Shown here piece by piece: positions 6,814 through 15,195 of a stretch of 64,000 nt of DNA. The stretch covers positions 1 to 64,000 of the forward strand of contig NZ_SORX01000012.1 of assembly GCF_004405125.1 (NCBI RefSeq). Direction: 5' to 3'. The translations under genes and the position numbers were made by a program. This DNA comes from Jeotgalibacillus salarius (lineage in GTDB: Bacteria > Bacillota > Bacilli > Bacillales > Jeotgalibacillaceae). The stretch's first letter is position 1. Each line of letters opens with the position of its first letter. The notes beneath the pieces are model-generated. The model was not told the DNA's origin, ran no database searches, and saw nothing but the letters and a program-made list of their open reading frames with translations.

Positions 6814-6995
6814 GGTTCATCTCCTGGAATTTATGGTTCACCTCTGACGGTTTTCGGTACAACCTACCGGTTAATTGGTTCAGCGACGGTTGCAGGTATC
6901 ATTATTGCAACACCTCTCCAGGCAATCGGTTCAGCTCCAGCTGTAATTGGATCACCTCTCAAATGATTTGAACGCAGCTACCAGGCACCACCCCA
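6814..6995. repeat. Degenerate tandem repeat with 21-bp period
   Basis: Consecutive 21-base units start with GGTTCA or close variants at 6814, 6835, 6856, 6877, 6907, 6928 and 6949; one unit is 30 bases long. The commonest unit pattern is GGTTCA, then CTC-like bases, then TAATT. The array fills the gap between the convergent sortase and kbaA genes. No reading frame of note runs through it. Confidence 0.75.
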
Positions 6996-7006
6996 CCCTA
7001 AACACG

Positions 7007-7032
7007 AAAAAAGCACGCCCGCAGGCATGCTT
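7007..7032 (-). terminator. Intrinsic terminator of kbaA
   Basis: On the minus strand AAGCATGCC pairs with GGCGTGCTT (one G-T pair), followed by a T run. The stem begins within the last codons of kbaA. Confidence 0.8.
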
Positions 7033-7712
7033 TACTTCGCTTTTACTTCTTGTTCACGTGCAGCTTTCCGCGCCAGACGCGCTTCACGATCTTTTTTAGA
7101 CCGCTCATTATATTTAGGTAACGCAAGCATTTGATAAGCGTTTGTTGCAATCAGCGTGAACATGATTGTGATCAGCCAATAGTTTTCATTACTTCTCAGC
7201 ACCGGCAGCCATTCAAGCGTTGTAACAACGACCATAAAGAACAGTGTTGAAGGGAAAATCATTTTGCTCTTGGCCTGTTTAGCTTTTAGCAATGAAACAA
7301 TGATTCCGACTGCAAGTAAAAATGCAGCCAGCGAAAAGTATGGAAGCAGCGAATCTCCTTCTTCTGCAAAGGCATCAAAACGGAAATACACTAAGTCAAA
7401 CAGCACAAATGCGACCAGCACCATCTGTACCCAGTTCCACAGCTTCAACGATCGGAAAATACTAAGGCCGAACTGATGAATCGTCAGGTAGGCAAAGTAC
7501 CCCATTTGACTCAACACACTGAACGTCATACCGACACCAATCATCCATAAAACGACTGATAAAATCTCTATACTATCTTCACCCGCGAACTGAGTCGTTA
7601 ACTCACTCCAGCGGACTGCAATGCCTACGATCCCTGTGGTGACCCCGCCGACAAGCAGTGTCATCATAAAGAAACGGATCCAATTTCGTATGGTCACGTC
7701 TATATCCTCCAC
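7032..7712 (-). CDS. kbaA: KinB-signalling pathway activation protein KbaA
   Basis: A 226-residue membrane protein with about six hydrophobic helices and a charged, basic C-terminal tail (from about residue 200). In B. subtilis, KbaA is needed for full activity of the sporulation kinase KinB. The identification rests on the membrane topology, the N-terminal RFFMMTLLVGG segment and its conserved place between gerD and pdaB, with the same alternating strands as in B. subtilis. The start at 7712 is a GTG-or-ATG choice, and a slightly later start is possible. It is divergent from gerD, and the 130-base gap holds both promoters, which I could not resolve. Confidence 0.85.
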   Translation of the reverse strand: MEDIDVTIRNWIRFFMMTLLVGGVTTGIVGIAVRWSELTTQFAGEDSIEILSVVLWMIGVGMTFSVLSQMGYFAYLTIHQFGLSIFRSLKLWNWVQMVLVAFVLFDLVYFRFDAFAEEGDSLLPYFSLAAFLLAVGIIVSLLKAKQAKSKMIFPSTLFFMVVVTTLEWLPVLRSNENYWLITIMFTLIATNAYQMLALPKYNERSKKDREARLARKAAREQEVKAK

Positions 7713-7842
7713 ATCTTTAAATACACATTCTCATTCGATTGTACCAGTCGTTATGTGAAAAATCCATGACTGCGATGTGAACGTGTATATTTCAGCCTTT
7801 TACGCAAAAGCTATGAAAAATGCCTGTACGGGAGGTGTCGAC

Positions 7843-8487
7843 ATGAAGAAGGAATTGTTAGTGAGTTCAGCACTGATTCTCCTTTTAACAGGATGTGCGG
7901 AAGAAAAAACCAGCTATGAGGAAACAAAGCAGATGGTAACCGACCTGTTAAAAACTGATGACGGGAAAGAAGCAGTGAAAGAGCTGCTTGCTGATGAGGA
8001 AATAAAAAAAGAGCTCGTCATTGATCAGCCGATTGTCAAAGAGTCGATCCAGACCACACTTCTGTCTAAAGAAGGACAGGATTTCTGGAAAAAAACGTTC
8101 GCAGACCCGGAGTTTGCAGAAACGCTCGCGAAAAGCATGAAAACTGAACATGAACAGCTGTTAAAGGATCTGATGAAGGACCCTGACTATCAGAAAATGA
8201 TTTTGACCATTATGCAGGACCCTGCCATGCATGAGCAGACGATGTCTGTCCTGAACAGCCAGGCTTATAAAGAAGAAACGAAAAAGCTGATGCTTGAGAT
8301 GATGGAGAGTCCCCTTGTGAAGAAGGAAATGCAGGATTTGCTGCTTGAAGCTGCTAAGGAAATGGGTGAAGAAGGCGGACAGCAGGAAGCGTCTGGCGAC
8401 GGTGGAGAAGAAAGCAGTGGTGGTGGAAATGGCGGCGGTAGTGGCGGCGGCAGTGAGAGTGAAGGTGGCGGTGAGATGGGGCAGTGA
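7843..8487 (+). CDS. gerD: Spore germination lipoprotein GerD
   Basis: 214 residues. A lipoprotein signal ends in LLTGC, followed by a helical region (about residues 20-170) rich in short repeats such as KDPDYQKMIL and QDPAMHEQTM. The C-terminal tail, about 40 residues long, is rich in Gly, Ser and Glu. In B. subtilis, GerD is a spore inner-membrane lipoprotein needed for clustering of germinant receptors in the germinosome. The start is ATG 7843, five bases after GGAGGTG; the longer in-frame ATG at 7777 lacks a ribosome site and would bury the signal peptide. It lies between salA and kbaA as in B. subtilis, apart from one inserted gene. Expression under the forespore sigma factor is expected but no promoter is claimed. 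Confidence 0.95.
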   Translation: MKKELLVSSALILLLTGCAEEKTSYEETKQMVTDLLKTDDGKEAVKELLADEEIKKELVIDQPIVKESIQTTLLSKEGQDFWKKTFADPEFAETLAKSMKTEHEQLLKDLMKDPDYQKMILTIMQDPAMHEQTMSVLNSQAYKEETKKLMLEMMESPLVKKEMQDLLLEAAKEMGEEGGQQEASGDGGEESSGGGNGGGSGGGSESEGGGEMGQ

Positions 8488-8510
8488 TGAGTGCTTATCA
8501 TTTGTGAACA

Positions 8511-8547
8511 GAAAAAAGCAGGGATATCATATCAAATAAGATATCCC
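8511..8547 (-). terminator. Intrinsic terminator of the gene at 8595
   Basis: On the minus strand GGGATATC pairs with GATATCCC around an 11-base loop and is followed by TGCTTTTTTC. Read on the plus strand the same hairpin lacks a T run, so it mainly serves the minus-strand gene. Confidence 0.75.
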
Positions 8548-8594
8548 CCTCCCAACGATATTTTGTAAGTTACTTCGAGCACAGCTAAAATGAT

Positions 8595-9383
8595 TTAATG
8601 CTTTGGCCATCTCAACTTACTTCTTGAATCATCTATCCATTCCGCCTGTTTTTCTTTTAATGTATTTTCGAGAGAAGCTGCCTGCTTCTCAAGACTGCCG
8701 TCTGGTAGTACAGGCTGTTCATTGAATTGTGCTCTGCTATTTTTGATCCCCGAAGCCATCAGTGTGCCAATGTAGTATTTCTGTGTTTCACGGGTTAATT
8801 GATCCCAAAGCCCCTGATTCTCCATCTCTTCCTTCCAATCCGCAAGTACGCCATCAAAATCTGAAGAAAGACGGATCATATTGATCTGGCAGGCTGTCAA
8901 TTTAGCAGCCTGGTCCGTTAAAAAGCGGTTTACTTCTTCTGTAACTTCAACAGAACCATTGATAAAATCCGTGACTTTTTGATATTCTACTTTCAAATAC
9001 TTTAGCAAGTCACCGAGCTCCGCAATAACACCTTTCCCTTTTTCTATTTTTTCACCCGTCCCTTTTTCAGATACCTGCAAAGCTTCCTCGTAAAAAACAG
9101 GTGAGACTCTGGACCTTTCATCAGAAGAGGTGAATATTCCAATAATCGTATGATGAAAACCCACGATTAAATCATGAATTTCCATTGCATCTTTTTCATT
9201 GCCGCTGTTACCCGGAATAATCGCTTTCCCGTTAGTACGATCGCTACCCTTTTTCAGGTATGCCACATCAAAGTAATAGGCACCATTCAACTTTACATAG
9301 TTAGGGTGTACAATCATATCCTCAAAAAGCTTTTTATATTTTTTTGCAGTTTTTTTAGCTTTCTCCCATTCCTGCTCAATCAC
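8595..9383 (-). CDS. Uncharacterised protein inserted between gerD and salA
   Basis: 262 residues, not recognised. It is hydrophilic, with no signal peptide or membrane segment. The N terminus is Lys-rich and helical. A central part contains YYFDVAYLKKG and IIPGNSG, and the rest is predicted helical or coiled (about residues 100-150 and 225-250). The start is GTG 9383, seven bases after AAGGAGG. It has its own terminator. B. subtilis has no gene at this place, so it is an insertion into an otherwise conserved sporulation block. Cytoplasmic location is likely; no function is proposed. Confidence 0.8.
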   Translation of the reverse strand: MIEQEWEKAKKTAKKYKKLFEDMIVHPNYVKLNGAYYFDVAYLKKGSDRTNGKAIIPGNSGNEKDAMEIHDLIVGFHHTIIGIFTSSDERSRVSPVFYEEALQVSEKGTGEKIEKGKGVIAELGDLLKYLKVEYQKVTDFINGSVEVTEEVNRFLTDQAAKLTACQINMIRLSSDFDGVLADWKEEMENQGLWDQLTRETQKYYIGTLMASGIKNSRAQFNEQPVLPDGSLEKQAASLENTLKEKQAEWIDDSRSKLRWPKH

Positions 9384-9502
9384 TTGTTTCCCTCCTTTAA
9401 CTCCCCTGAGACAATCGGGCTTACGTAGTTAATTATTTTATTATATCCTCTTGGGATACCATTTTCCAAAAAGATCCCATACTGTACTTTAGTTATAAAG
9501 CA

Positions 9503-9534
9503 TAAAAAACGACCCCATCAAATGAGGTCGTTTC
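9503..9534 (-). terminator. Intrinsic terminator of salA
   Basis: On the minus strand AAACGACCTCA pairs with TGGGGTCGTTT around a short loop, followed by a T run. It lies just after the salA stop codon. Confidence 0.9.
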
Positions 9535-9541
9535 ACATCAA

Positions 9542-10600
9542 TCATTCCGTTGTCTTATCAATCACTTCTTCAGCAATCTGATCATAAATCTTACCAAGCT
9601 TATGGTCTTCTGCATATACAGATGGAGCGAAATCGTCTTCATCCCAATCAGGCTGCTGAAGCGGTAATTTACCTAACAGCTCTGTACGCAGTTCATCTGC
9701 AAGCTTTTCTCCGCCGCCCGTGCCAAATACATACTCACGCTCGCCGGTTTTCTTGCTTTCATAGTAAGACATGTTCTCTACTACACCAAGGATTGAGTGC
9801 TCTGTCTGGAGCGCCATCGCCCCTGCACGCGCAGCAACGAATGCAGCTGTCGGGTGAGGTGTTGTAACGATAATTTCCTTACTTGATGGCAGCATCGCGT
9901 GAACGTCAAGCGCTACATCGCCCGTACCTGGTGGCAAGTCAAGCAGCAGGTAATCCAGCTCGCCCCACTCCACTTCAGTAAAGAAGCTGTTCAGCATCTT
10001 ACCAAGCATCGGTCCTCTCCAGATGACTGGTGCATTATCTTCAACGAAAAATGCCATCGAAATGACTTTAACACCTTTACGGTCAACCGGGATAATACGC
10101 TCGCCGCGTACAACCGGACGTTTGTTAATACCCATCATATCAGGCACGCTGAAGCCGTAGATATCAGCATCGATCAGCCCAACTTTTTTACCCTGACGTG
10201 CAAGTGCCACAGCTAGGTTTACAGATACTGTAGATTTACCTACGCCGCCTTTACCGCTGGCGATTGCGATAAACTGTACTTTGTTGCCTGGCGCAAGCAG
10301 GTTATCTTCCACTGCATCACCTTTTTGGCCACGGAATTTCTCCAGTTTTTCAGGCTCAAGCTCTGTAAAACGGATACCAACCGTTTCTGCTCCCGCTCCT
10401 TTAAGCGCTTCTACTACCGCCATCTGAAGCTGCATCTGTTCAGCAGTTCCTGTCTTCGCAAGCGCGATTTTCACGCTGACGTGATTCTTTTCTTCCTTAA
10501 TAGTTACTTCTACAATTCCTTCCGTTTCCGCAAGCGTTGTATGTAAAATCGGATCATTCATTGAACCGAGCAATTCTCTTACCTGCTGTTCAGTTACCAA
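9542..10600 (-). CDS. salA: Mrp/NBP35-family P-loop ATPase SalA
   Basis: 352 residues. An N-terminal MIP18/DUF59-type domain (about 1-85) is followed by the Mrp ATPase with a deviant Walker A motif GKGGVGKST (116-124) and the DLPPGTGD segment. Family members bind ATP and often carry Fe-S clusters; the usual CxxC near the C terminus of the cluster-carrying branch is not visible. In B. subtilis, SalA represses scoC and thereby raises exoprotease expression. The start is TTG, nine bases after AAAGGAG. It is preceded by cwlD as in B. subtilis and has its own terminator. Confidence 0.93.
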   Translation of the reverse strand: MVTEQQVRELLGSMNDPILHTTLAETEGIVEVTIKEEKNHVSVKIALAKTGTAEQMQLQMAVVEALKGAGAETVGIRFTELEPEKLEKFRGQKGDAVEDNLLAPGNKVQFIAIASGKGGVGKSTVSVNLAVALARQGKKVGLIDADIYGFSVPDMMGINKRPVVRGERIIPVDRKGVKVISMAFFVEDNAPVIWRGPMLGKMLNSFFTEVEWGELDYLLLDLPPGTGDVALDVHAMLPSSKEIIVTTPHPTAAFVAARAGAMALQTEHSILGVVENMSYYESKKTGEREYVFGTGGGEKLADELRTELLGKLPLQQPDWDEDDFAPSVYAEDHKLGKIYDQIAEEVIDKTTE

Positions 10601-10665
10601 AACAAGACACTCCTTTTGAATTCGTTTTCATCTACGCAAGTATAACATAGGTGAAACGCTCAAGT

Positions 10666-11364
10666 TCACTCAGGAGGCTCATCTTCTTTGGAATAATGTC
10701 TCAGAATACCAATGTAAATGGCAGCCGCTAACTGTTGCTGGTAATCGTCCTGCAGAAGCCAGTAGCGCTCTTCAGGATTAGAGAGAAACCCTGCTTCCAC
10801 CAGCACACCAGGTGTCTCCGCATGACTCAGCACATAGATCCCGTCAATCGGCTTGGATTTCCTTTTGCTATCCGGGATGTGCCTGTTCAATTCGTGCTGC
10901 ACAAACCTCGCCAGCCGCTCATTCTGATCATTGTATTCGGTATAAAATGTCTGCGGACCCTTCCACCTTGCTTCAGGAATCGCATTTAAATGAATGCTGA
11001 TAAATAAGTCGTTATCTTTGTTATTAATCAGGTCAAGTCTGTTTTTGAGATCCTCTCTTTTACGATCTCTGTACCCTTTCGTACCTTCAGCAGCCAAATC
11101 ACGGTCTGTCTCCCTCGAAAGAATGACAATGGCCCCCTGCTCCTCTAAATATGCCTGAAGCTTTTTTGCAATCGACAGTGTCAGGTTTTTTTCAAGAATC
11201 GTTTCATAGGATGCTCCACCGTCCAGCCCGCCATGACCCGGATCCAGTACAATCACTTCACCTGTCAACGGCAGACTCCACTCTTCCACAGCATAAAGCA
11301 GCGCCCCTGCTGCCATGCCAATCAATAACACGGTAGCTGTGATGATCATCGATTTCCTAAGCAT
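10666..11364 (-). CDS. cwlD: N-acetylmuramoyl-L-alanine amidase CwlD
   Basis: 232 residues. An N-terminal hydrophobic segment (about 5-25) targets it to the membrane or outside. The amidase_3 domain shows the zinc ligands H44 (DPGHGG), E58 and H125 (SIHLNA) and the catalytic E190 (VLVEAGFLSN). CwlD removes the stem peptide from muramic acid, the first step to muramic-delta-lactam in the spore cortex, where it acts before PdaA. It sits 65 bases upstream of salA on the same strand and diverges from the sugar kinase gene. Confidence 0.94.
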   Translation of the reverse strand: MLRKSMIITATVLLIGMAAGALLYAVEEWSLPLTGEVIVLDPGHGGLDGGASYETILEKNLTLSIAKKLQAYLEEQGAIVILSRETDRDLAAEGTKGYRDRKREDLKNRLDLINNKDNDLFISIHLNAIPEARWKGPQTFYTEYNDQNERLARFVQHELNRHIPDSKRKSKPIDGIYVLSHAETPGVLVEAGFLSNPEERYWLLQDDYQQQLAAAIYIGILRHYSKEDEPPE

Positions 11365-11491
11365 GTCCTGTCCTCCTTATTTTCTAGAGGAGTATATGCA
11401 AGCTGCCGGGATATTAGAATGAGTCCTGCACCCTCTGATCTCAGGTTATGTTATGATTTCGAATATGAGAATCGTGAAGGATGTGCATAAA

Positions 11492-13018
11492 ATGAATAAG
11501 AGATTTGTAATCGGATTGGATATTGGAACAACCAGTGCAAAAGCGGTGGTTTTTGATAGAAGTGGACATGTCATATCAGAACATGAAGAAGGTTATCCGA
11601 CTTTACATGAGCAACCATCCTGGTCTGAACAGGATCCGCTCAGCATTGAACAAGCCGCCATCACTTCGATCCGGCTGGCGCTTCAATACAAACATATTTC
11701 ACCAGATGAGATCATTTCAGTTGGATTATCTTCAGCCATGCATTCGTTAATTTGTGCAGACGAACATAATGAGCCGATTTCACCCCTCATTACATGGGCT
11801 GATCGCCGCAGCATCAAGCAGGCTGATGAATTGAAAGCGTCTCCCGAAGGCGAAAATATTTATTTGAAAAGCGGTACCCCCATTCATCCTATGTCTCCCT
11901 TAATAAAGCTGATCTGGATGAAGGAAAATCAGTACACTCCTTATTTAAATGCTGCAAAATTTTTATCAATAAAAGAGTTTTTAACTTCGCGCTGGTTTGG
12001 AATCGATGCAGTCGATTACTCAATCGCTTCAGCTACAGGCCTTTTTAATATTCATACGCGAAGCTGGAATCACGAAGCACTCAAGCTTGCTTCAATTGAA
12101 GAATCCCAGCTTTCAAAGCCTGTACCTGCTTCTTATATATTTAATGGACTAAAACCTCAAATTGCTGAAGCGATGGGTCTTAACTGTGATACACCTTTTG
12201 CAGCCGGGGGAAGTGACGGACCGCTCGCTAATCTCGGAATTGGTGCCATTGAACCTGGAGAAGCTGCCATTACAATCGGGACAAGCGGAGCCATCAGACA
12301 AATGTCAAAGGCTCCACACACTGATCGTCATCAGGAAACATTCTGTTACGCATTCACAGATGATCTATGGGTGCTTGGTGGTCCAACAAACAATGGTGGA
12401 AATGTGCTGAAGTGGCTGAAGGACGTCCTTGGTCATGAGGCAGCAGCCAATGCGCTTCAGAATGGAGAAGATCCTTCTGCTCTACTGATTCAATCACTTG
12501 AAGAAATCGAACCAGGCGCAGGAAAACTGTTGTTTTTACCTTATCTAAGCGGGGAACGTGCACCACACTGGGATGCCAATGCAAAAGGCGCTTTTGTGGG
12601 ACTTACCGTAAATCATACACATCAACATATGGTGAAAGCGGGATTGGAAGGTGTGCTTTTTAACATCTTAACGATCAAAAACTCTCTGGAAAGACTAACA
12701 GGCGATACGAAAAGCATCTATGCTAGCGGCGGCTTTGCCCGTTCTAAAGAGTGGGTGCAGATGATGGCTGACATTTTCGGCAAGGAAATTAAACTGCCAC
12801 TCTCGCATCAAAGCTCTTCATGGGGAGCTGCCTGGATCAGTCTGCATGCTGTTGGGGAAGCAGCTAATCTGACCGGCATTAAAGATAAAATCCCAATGAC
12901 TGATGCGGTTTATCCGGATCTGGAGAAACATAAGCGTTACCAGGAGATCTATCCGATATTTCAAAATGTCTATGATGCATTGAAGCCAACATTTCATGAC
13001 TTAAGCAAACTTCAATGA
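11492..13018 (+). CDS. FGGY-family carbohydrate kinase, gluconate kinase-like
   Basis: 508 residues. It has the two actin-like lobes of FGGY kinases: phosphate-1 loop DIGTTS near residue 9, the catalytic WSEQDP and AGGSDG regions, and the C-terminal nucleotide-binding YASGGFARS. The overall look fits gluconate kinase (GntK), which makes 6-phosphogluconate, but xylulose or other sugar kinases cannot be excluded without alignment. The start is ATG 11492, nine bases after GAAGGATG; an in-frame ATG at 11453 has no ribosome site. It stands alone on the plus strand without a permease or regulator, in the place where B. subtilis has ybaJ/ybaK. Confidence 0.88.
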   Translation: MNKRFVIGLDIGTTSAKAVVFDRSGHVISEHEEGYPTLHEQPSWSEQDPLSIEQAAITSIRLALQYKHISPDEIISVGLSSAMHSLICADEHNEPISPLITWADRRSIKQADELKASPEGENIYLKSGTPIHPMSPLIKLIWMKENQYTPYLNAAKFLSIKEFLTSRWFGIDAVDYSIASATGLFNIHTRSWNHEALKLASIEESQLSKPVPASYIFNGLKPQIAEAMGLNCDTPFAAGGSDGPLANLGIGAIEPGEAAITIGTSGAIRQMSKAPHTDRHQETFCYAFTDDLWVLGGPTNNGGNVLKWLKDVLGHEAAANALQNGEDPSALLIQSLEEIEPGAGKLLFLPYLSGERAPHWDANAKGAFVGLTVNHTHQHMVKAGLEGVLFNILTIKNSLERLTGDTKSIYASGGFARSKEWVQMMADIFGKEIKLPLSHQSSSWGAAWISLHAVGEAANLTGIKDKIPMTDAVYPDLEKHKRYQEIYPIFQNVYDALKPTFHDLSKLQ

Positions 13019-13025
13019 TTTTGTG

Positions 13026-13056
13026 CCCCATACACCCAGGTGTGTGGGGTTTTTTG
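13026..13056 (+). terminator. Intrinsic terminator of the sugar kinase gene
   Basis: CCCCATACACC pairs with GGTGTGTGGGG across a 2-base gap region, followed by six T. It begins 7 bases after the stop codon. Confidence 0.92.
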
Positions 13057-13068
13057 GTTTGAACGGTG

Positions 13069-13165
13069 AGTAGGTCAAATGGTACTAAGCTGACAAAGTG
13101 TGGCTTGAACTGACGAATTAGACAGCTGAACTGACAAATTCACCACGCAAACTCACAAACTCACA
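13069..13165. repeat. Second degenerate repeat array with about 21-bp period
   Basis: CTGACAAA or close variants recur at 13090, 13110, 13131 and 13152. On the minus strand the units read GTCAGTTCA followed by 12 variable bases. The array lies between two convergent terminators (sugar kinase and rpsI), the same kind of place as the array at 6814. Confidence 0.6.
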
Positions 13166-13168
13166 CAG

Positions 13169-13200
13169 AAAAACCCCCAGGCAGCTGCCTGAGGGTTTGT
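13169..13200 (-). terminator. Intrinsic terminator of rplM-rpsI
   Basis: On the minus strand AAACCCTCAGGCAG pairs with CTGCCTGGGGGTTT and is followed by a T run. It lies 18 bases after the rpsI stop. Confidence 0.93.
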
Positions 13201-13217
13201 GTAAGCGAAAAAGAAAA

Positions 13218-13610
13218 TTAACGCTTTGAGAACTGAGGTGCACGACGTGCGCCTTTAAGACCTGGCTTCTTACGCTCTTTCATACGAGAATCACGAGTCA
13301 GAAGACCTGCGCGCTTAAGTGAGCCGCGGAATTCTGGATCTACAGTAAGAAGTGCGCGGGAGATTCCGTGACGGATTGCTCCAGCTTGTCCAGTGTAACC
13401 ACCACCGTTAACATTTACGTGGATGTCGTAGCTTCCAAGTGTTTCAGTAATGTTAAGTGGCTGCTTGATTACTTCGCGTAGAGTTGCGAATGGGATATAG
13501 TTTTCAACGTCGCGTCCGTTGATAACGATTGTTCCGTTACCAGGTACTAGACGTACACGAGCAGTAGAGCTCTTACGACGGCCTGTGCCGATATATTGAA
13601 CTTGTGCCAA
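13218..13610 (-). CDS. rpsI: 30S ribosomal protein S9
   Basis: 130 residues, the usual length. The N terminus has [12 protein letters not shown] and the C terminus ends in KR, the tail that reaches the P-site tRNA. The domain between carries [11 protein letters not shown]. It follows rplM by 25 bases in the standard two-gene operon and ends in a strong terminator. It is expected to be controlled with rplM through the leader at 14074. Confidence 0.98.
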   Translation of the reverse strand: MAQVQYIGTGRRKSSTARVRLVPGNGTIVINGRDVENYIPFATLREVIKQPLNITETLGSYDIHVNVNGGGYTGQAGAIRHGISRALLTVDPEFRGSLKRAGLLTRDSRMKERKKPGLKGARRAPQFSKR

Positions 13611-13635
13611 GATAGTTACCTCCTCTTAAATTAAA

Positions 13636-14073
13636 TTAACCGCGTAGTTCGTACGCTTCTGGTTTTTGAGCCTGGTGCGGGTGCTCAGCGCCTGGGTATA
13701 CGTGAAGCTTTTTGATCGTCTGGCGTCCAAGAGAATTCTTTGGAAGCATACCTTTGATCGCAAGCTCAAGCATTTGACGTGGGTACTTAGTGCGCATTTC
13801 TAGTGCTGTACGCTGCTTAAGTCCACCTGGGTGCATGCTGTGACGGTAGTAGATCTTGTCAGTCAGCTTCTTACCTGTAAGTTGAATTTTGTCAGCGTTG
13901 ATGATGATCACGTGATCACCAGTGTCAACGTTAGGTGTGAATGTCGGTTTATTTTTACCGCGTAGAATCGCAGCTACTTCGCTTGATAGACGTCCAAGAG
14001 TCTGGCCCTCAGCATCTACAATTAGCCACTTGCGTTCTACTTCGTGGCCTTTAGCCATAAATGTTGTACGCAT
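13636..14073 (-). CDS. rplM: 50S ribosomal protein L13
   Basis: 145 residues, matching Bacillus L13, with MRTTFMAK at the start, [14 protein letters not shown], and [11 protein letters not shown] in the conserved core. L13 is an early-assembly 23S rRNA-binding protein. ATG start after a GGAGG-type site. First gene of the rplM-rpsI operon, with its own sigma-A promoter about 125 bases upstream and a leader that probably mediates autoregulation. Confidence 0.98.
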   Translation of the reverse strand: MRTTFMAKGHEVERKWLIVDAEGQTLGRLSSEVAAILRGKNKPTFTPNVDTGDHVIIINADKIQLTGKKLTDKIYYRHSMHPGGLKQRTALEMRTKYPRQMLELAIKGMLPKNSLGRQTIKKLHVYPGAEHPHQAQKPEAYELRG

Positions 14074-14190
14074 GAGTTTACCTCCTAAATAAGATTATAT
14101 CGTTATGAATCACTTCAATTAATTAGCCGTATTTATAACACTTCACTCGTTGTAAGGTCCGGGTCTCACATGAGGGTGAAATACATACCA
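14074..14190 (-). ncRNA. rplM 5' leader, candidate L13 autoregulatory leader
   Basis: The minus-strand leader between the promoter and rplM contains CTTACAACGAGTGAAGTGT followed by an ACGGCTAATTAA-type string. To my memory this resembles the L13 leader of B. subtilis. L13 leaders allow the protein to repress its own operon. The assignment needs a covariance-model search. Confidence 0.5.
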
Positions 14191-14196
14191 TAGGAT

Positions 14197-14225
14197 ATCT
14201 TATAACGTTTGGTGTCTGATGTCAA
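14197..14225 (-). promoter_or_regulatory. Sigma-A promoter of rplM-rpsI
   Basis: Minus strand: TTGACA (14220-14225), 17 bases, TAAGAT (14197-14202). Confidence 0.7.
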
Positions 14226-14293
14226 GGGGATGTTACACCCGGATTAGTTGTTTTAGTAATTTTTTTTGGTTTTTAATGATTCTTTTAAAGTTG

Positions 14294-14373
14294 TCTGCTG
14301 ATTTCCGCTTCGGCCGGATGCTTTCTGTAGCCGGGCGCTGGGCCGTCACATTCGCTCCAGTCATCAGCTGTGC
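14294..14373. repeat. Dispersed intergenic element, copy A
   Basis: The left end is GCTGATTTCCGC and the right end CCAGTCATCAGCTG, which are imperfect inverted repeats. The inner part is GC-rich with a GGATGCTTTCTGTAGCC string similar to the core of the copies at 50181 and 57967. It lies in the 375-base gap between rplM and truA; the rest of that gap (to 14448) shows nothing else. Confidence 0.6.
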
Positions 14374-14448
14374 AGAAATATTAATGAGCTTTAATAAAAC
14401 TTTTCGAAAAAACGCTGATGTTTTCCGTTGACGGGCATTGAAAGACTT

Positions 14449-15183
14449 TTAATAGTTTACTTCCCACAAGTACAATCCATGAGCCGGAGCCGTTTTTCCT
14501 GCTGCATTTCGATCTTTCGCTTCAATCATTTCAACGATTTCTTCCGGCTGATACTTGCCATTTCCGACTTCCAGCAGCGTGCCGGCGATAATCCGGACCA
14601 TGTTATACAGGAAACCGTTGCCTCTCACACGAAAAATCAGTTCGTTCTCCAGCTCTTCAATTTTAATAAAATCTATGATCCTTACACGGTCAACGACTTC
14701 TGTTTTGGCTGAGGAGAAGCTGGTGAAGTCGTGCTCTCCTTCTAAATGAACCGCTGCTTCGCGCATTGCTTCTATATTCATCCGGTGTGGATAGTGAACA
14801 GTGTAATGACGTCTGAATGGCATTGCTATAGCGCTTCTGTCAACGATATAACGGTACTCTTTGGTGTTTACATCAAAACGCGCATGAAACGCTTCAGACA
14901 CTCTCTCAGCGCTTAATACAGCGACATCACGCCCGATCTTCTGGTTTAAGATTACAGGCCATTTATCAACTGGTATTTGAAGTGCTGTATCGAAATGAAA
15001 AACCTGTTCCATCGCATGAACACCCGCATCGGTGCGCCCACTGGCGGTAATACGGACAAATTCACCCTTATGCACTTCCTGAAGCGCCTGTTCAAGCTCA
15101 CCCTGAACCGATCGCTGCCCCGGTTGTACCTGATAACCATAAAACTGTGAGCCGTCATATGAAACTGTACATTTAATACGCAT
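14449..15183 (-). CDS. truA: tRNA pseudouridine(38-40) synthase TruA
   Basis: 244 residues. The catalytic Asp is D52 in GRTDAGVHA. The domain also shows FDVNTKEYRY and FRVRGNGFLYNMVR, typical of TruA. It converts U38-U40 in the anticodon stem of several tRNAs to pseudouridine. It follows ecfT by 12 bases and is probably co-transcribed with the ecf genes, as in B. subtilis. ATG start. Confidence 0.97.
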   Translation of the reverse strand: MRIKCTVSYDGSQFYGYQVQPGQRSVQGELEQALQEVHKGEFVRITASGRTDAGVHAMEQVFHFDTALQIPVDKWPVILNQKIGRDVAVLSAERVSEAFHARFDVNTKEYRYIVDRSAIAMPFRRHYTVHYPHRMNIEAMREAAVHLEGEHDFTSFSSAKTEVVDRVRIIDFIKIEELENELIFRVRGNGFLYNMVRIIAGTLLEVGNGKYQPEEIVEMIEAKDRNAAGKTAPAHGLYLWEVNY

Positions 15184-15195
15184 CGCTTTCTCTCC

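Noticed and set aside
6814-6995. CRISPR array at the 21-bp repeats
   Set aside because: Repeats are too degenerate, units are contiguous without unique 30-40 base spacers, and no cas genes are near.
8521-8547. Terminator for gerD on the plus strand
   Set aside because: The hairpin has no T run in that direction; the T run is on the minus side, so it serves the gene at 8595.
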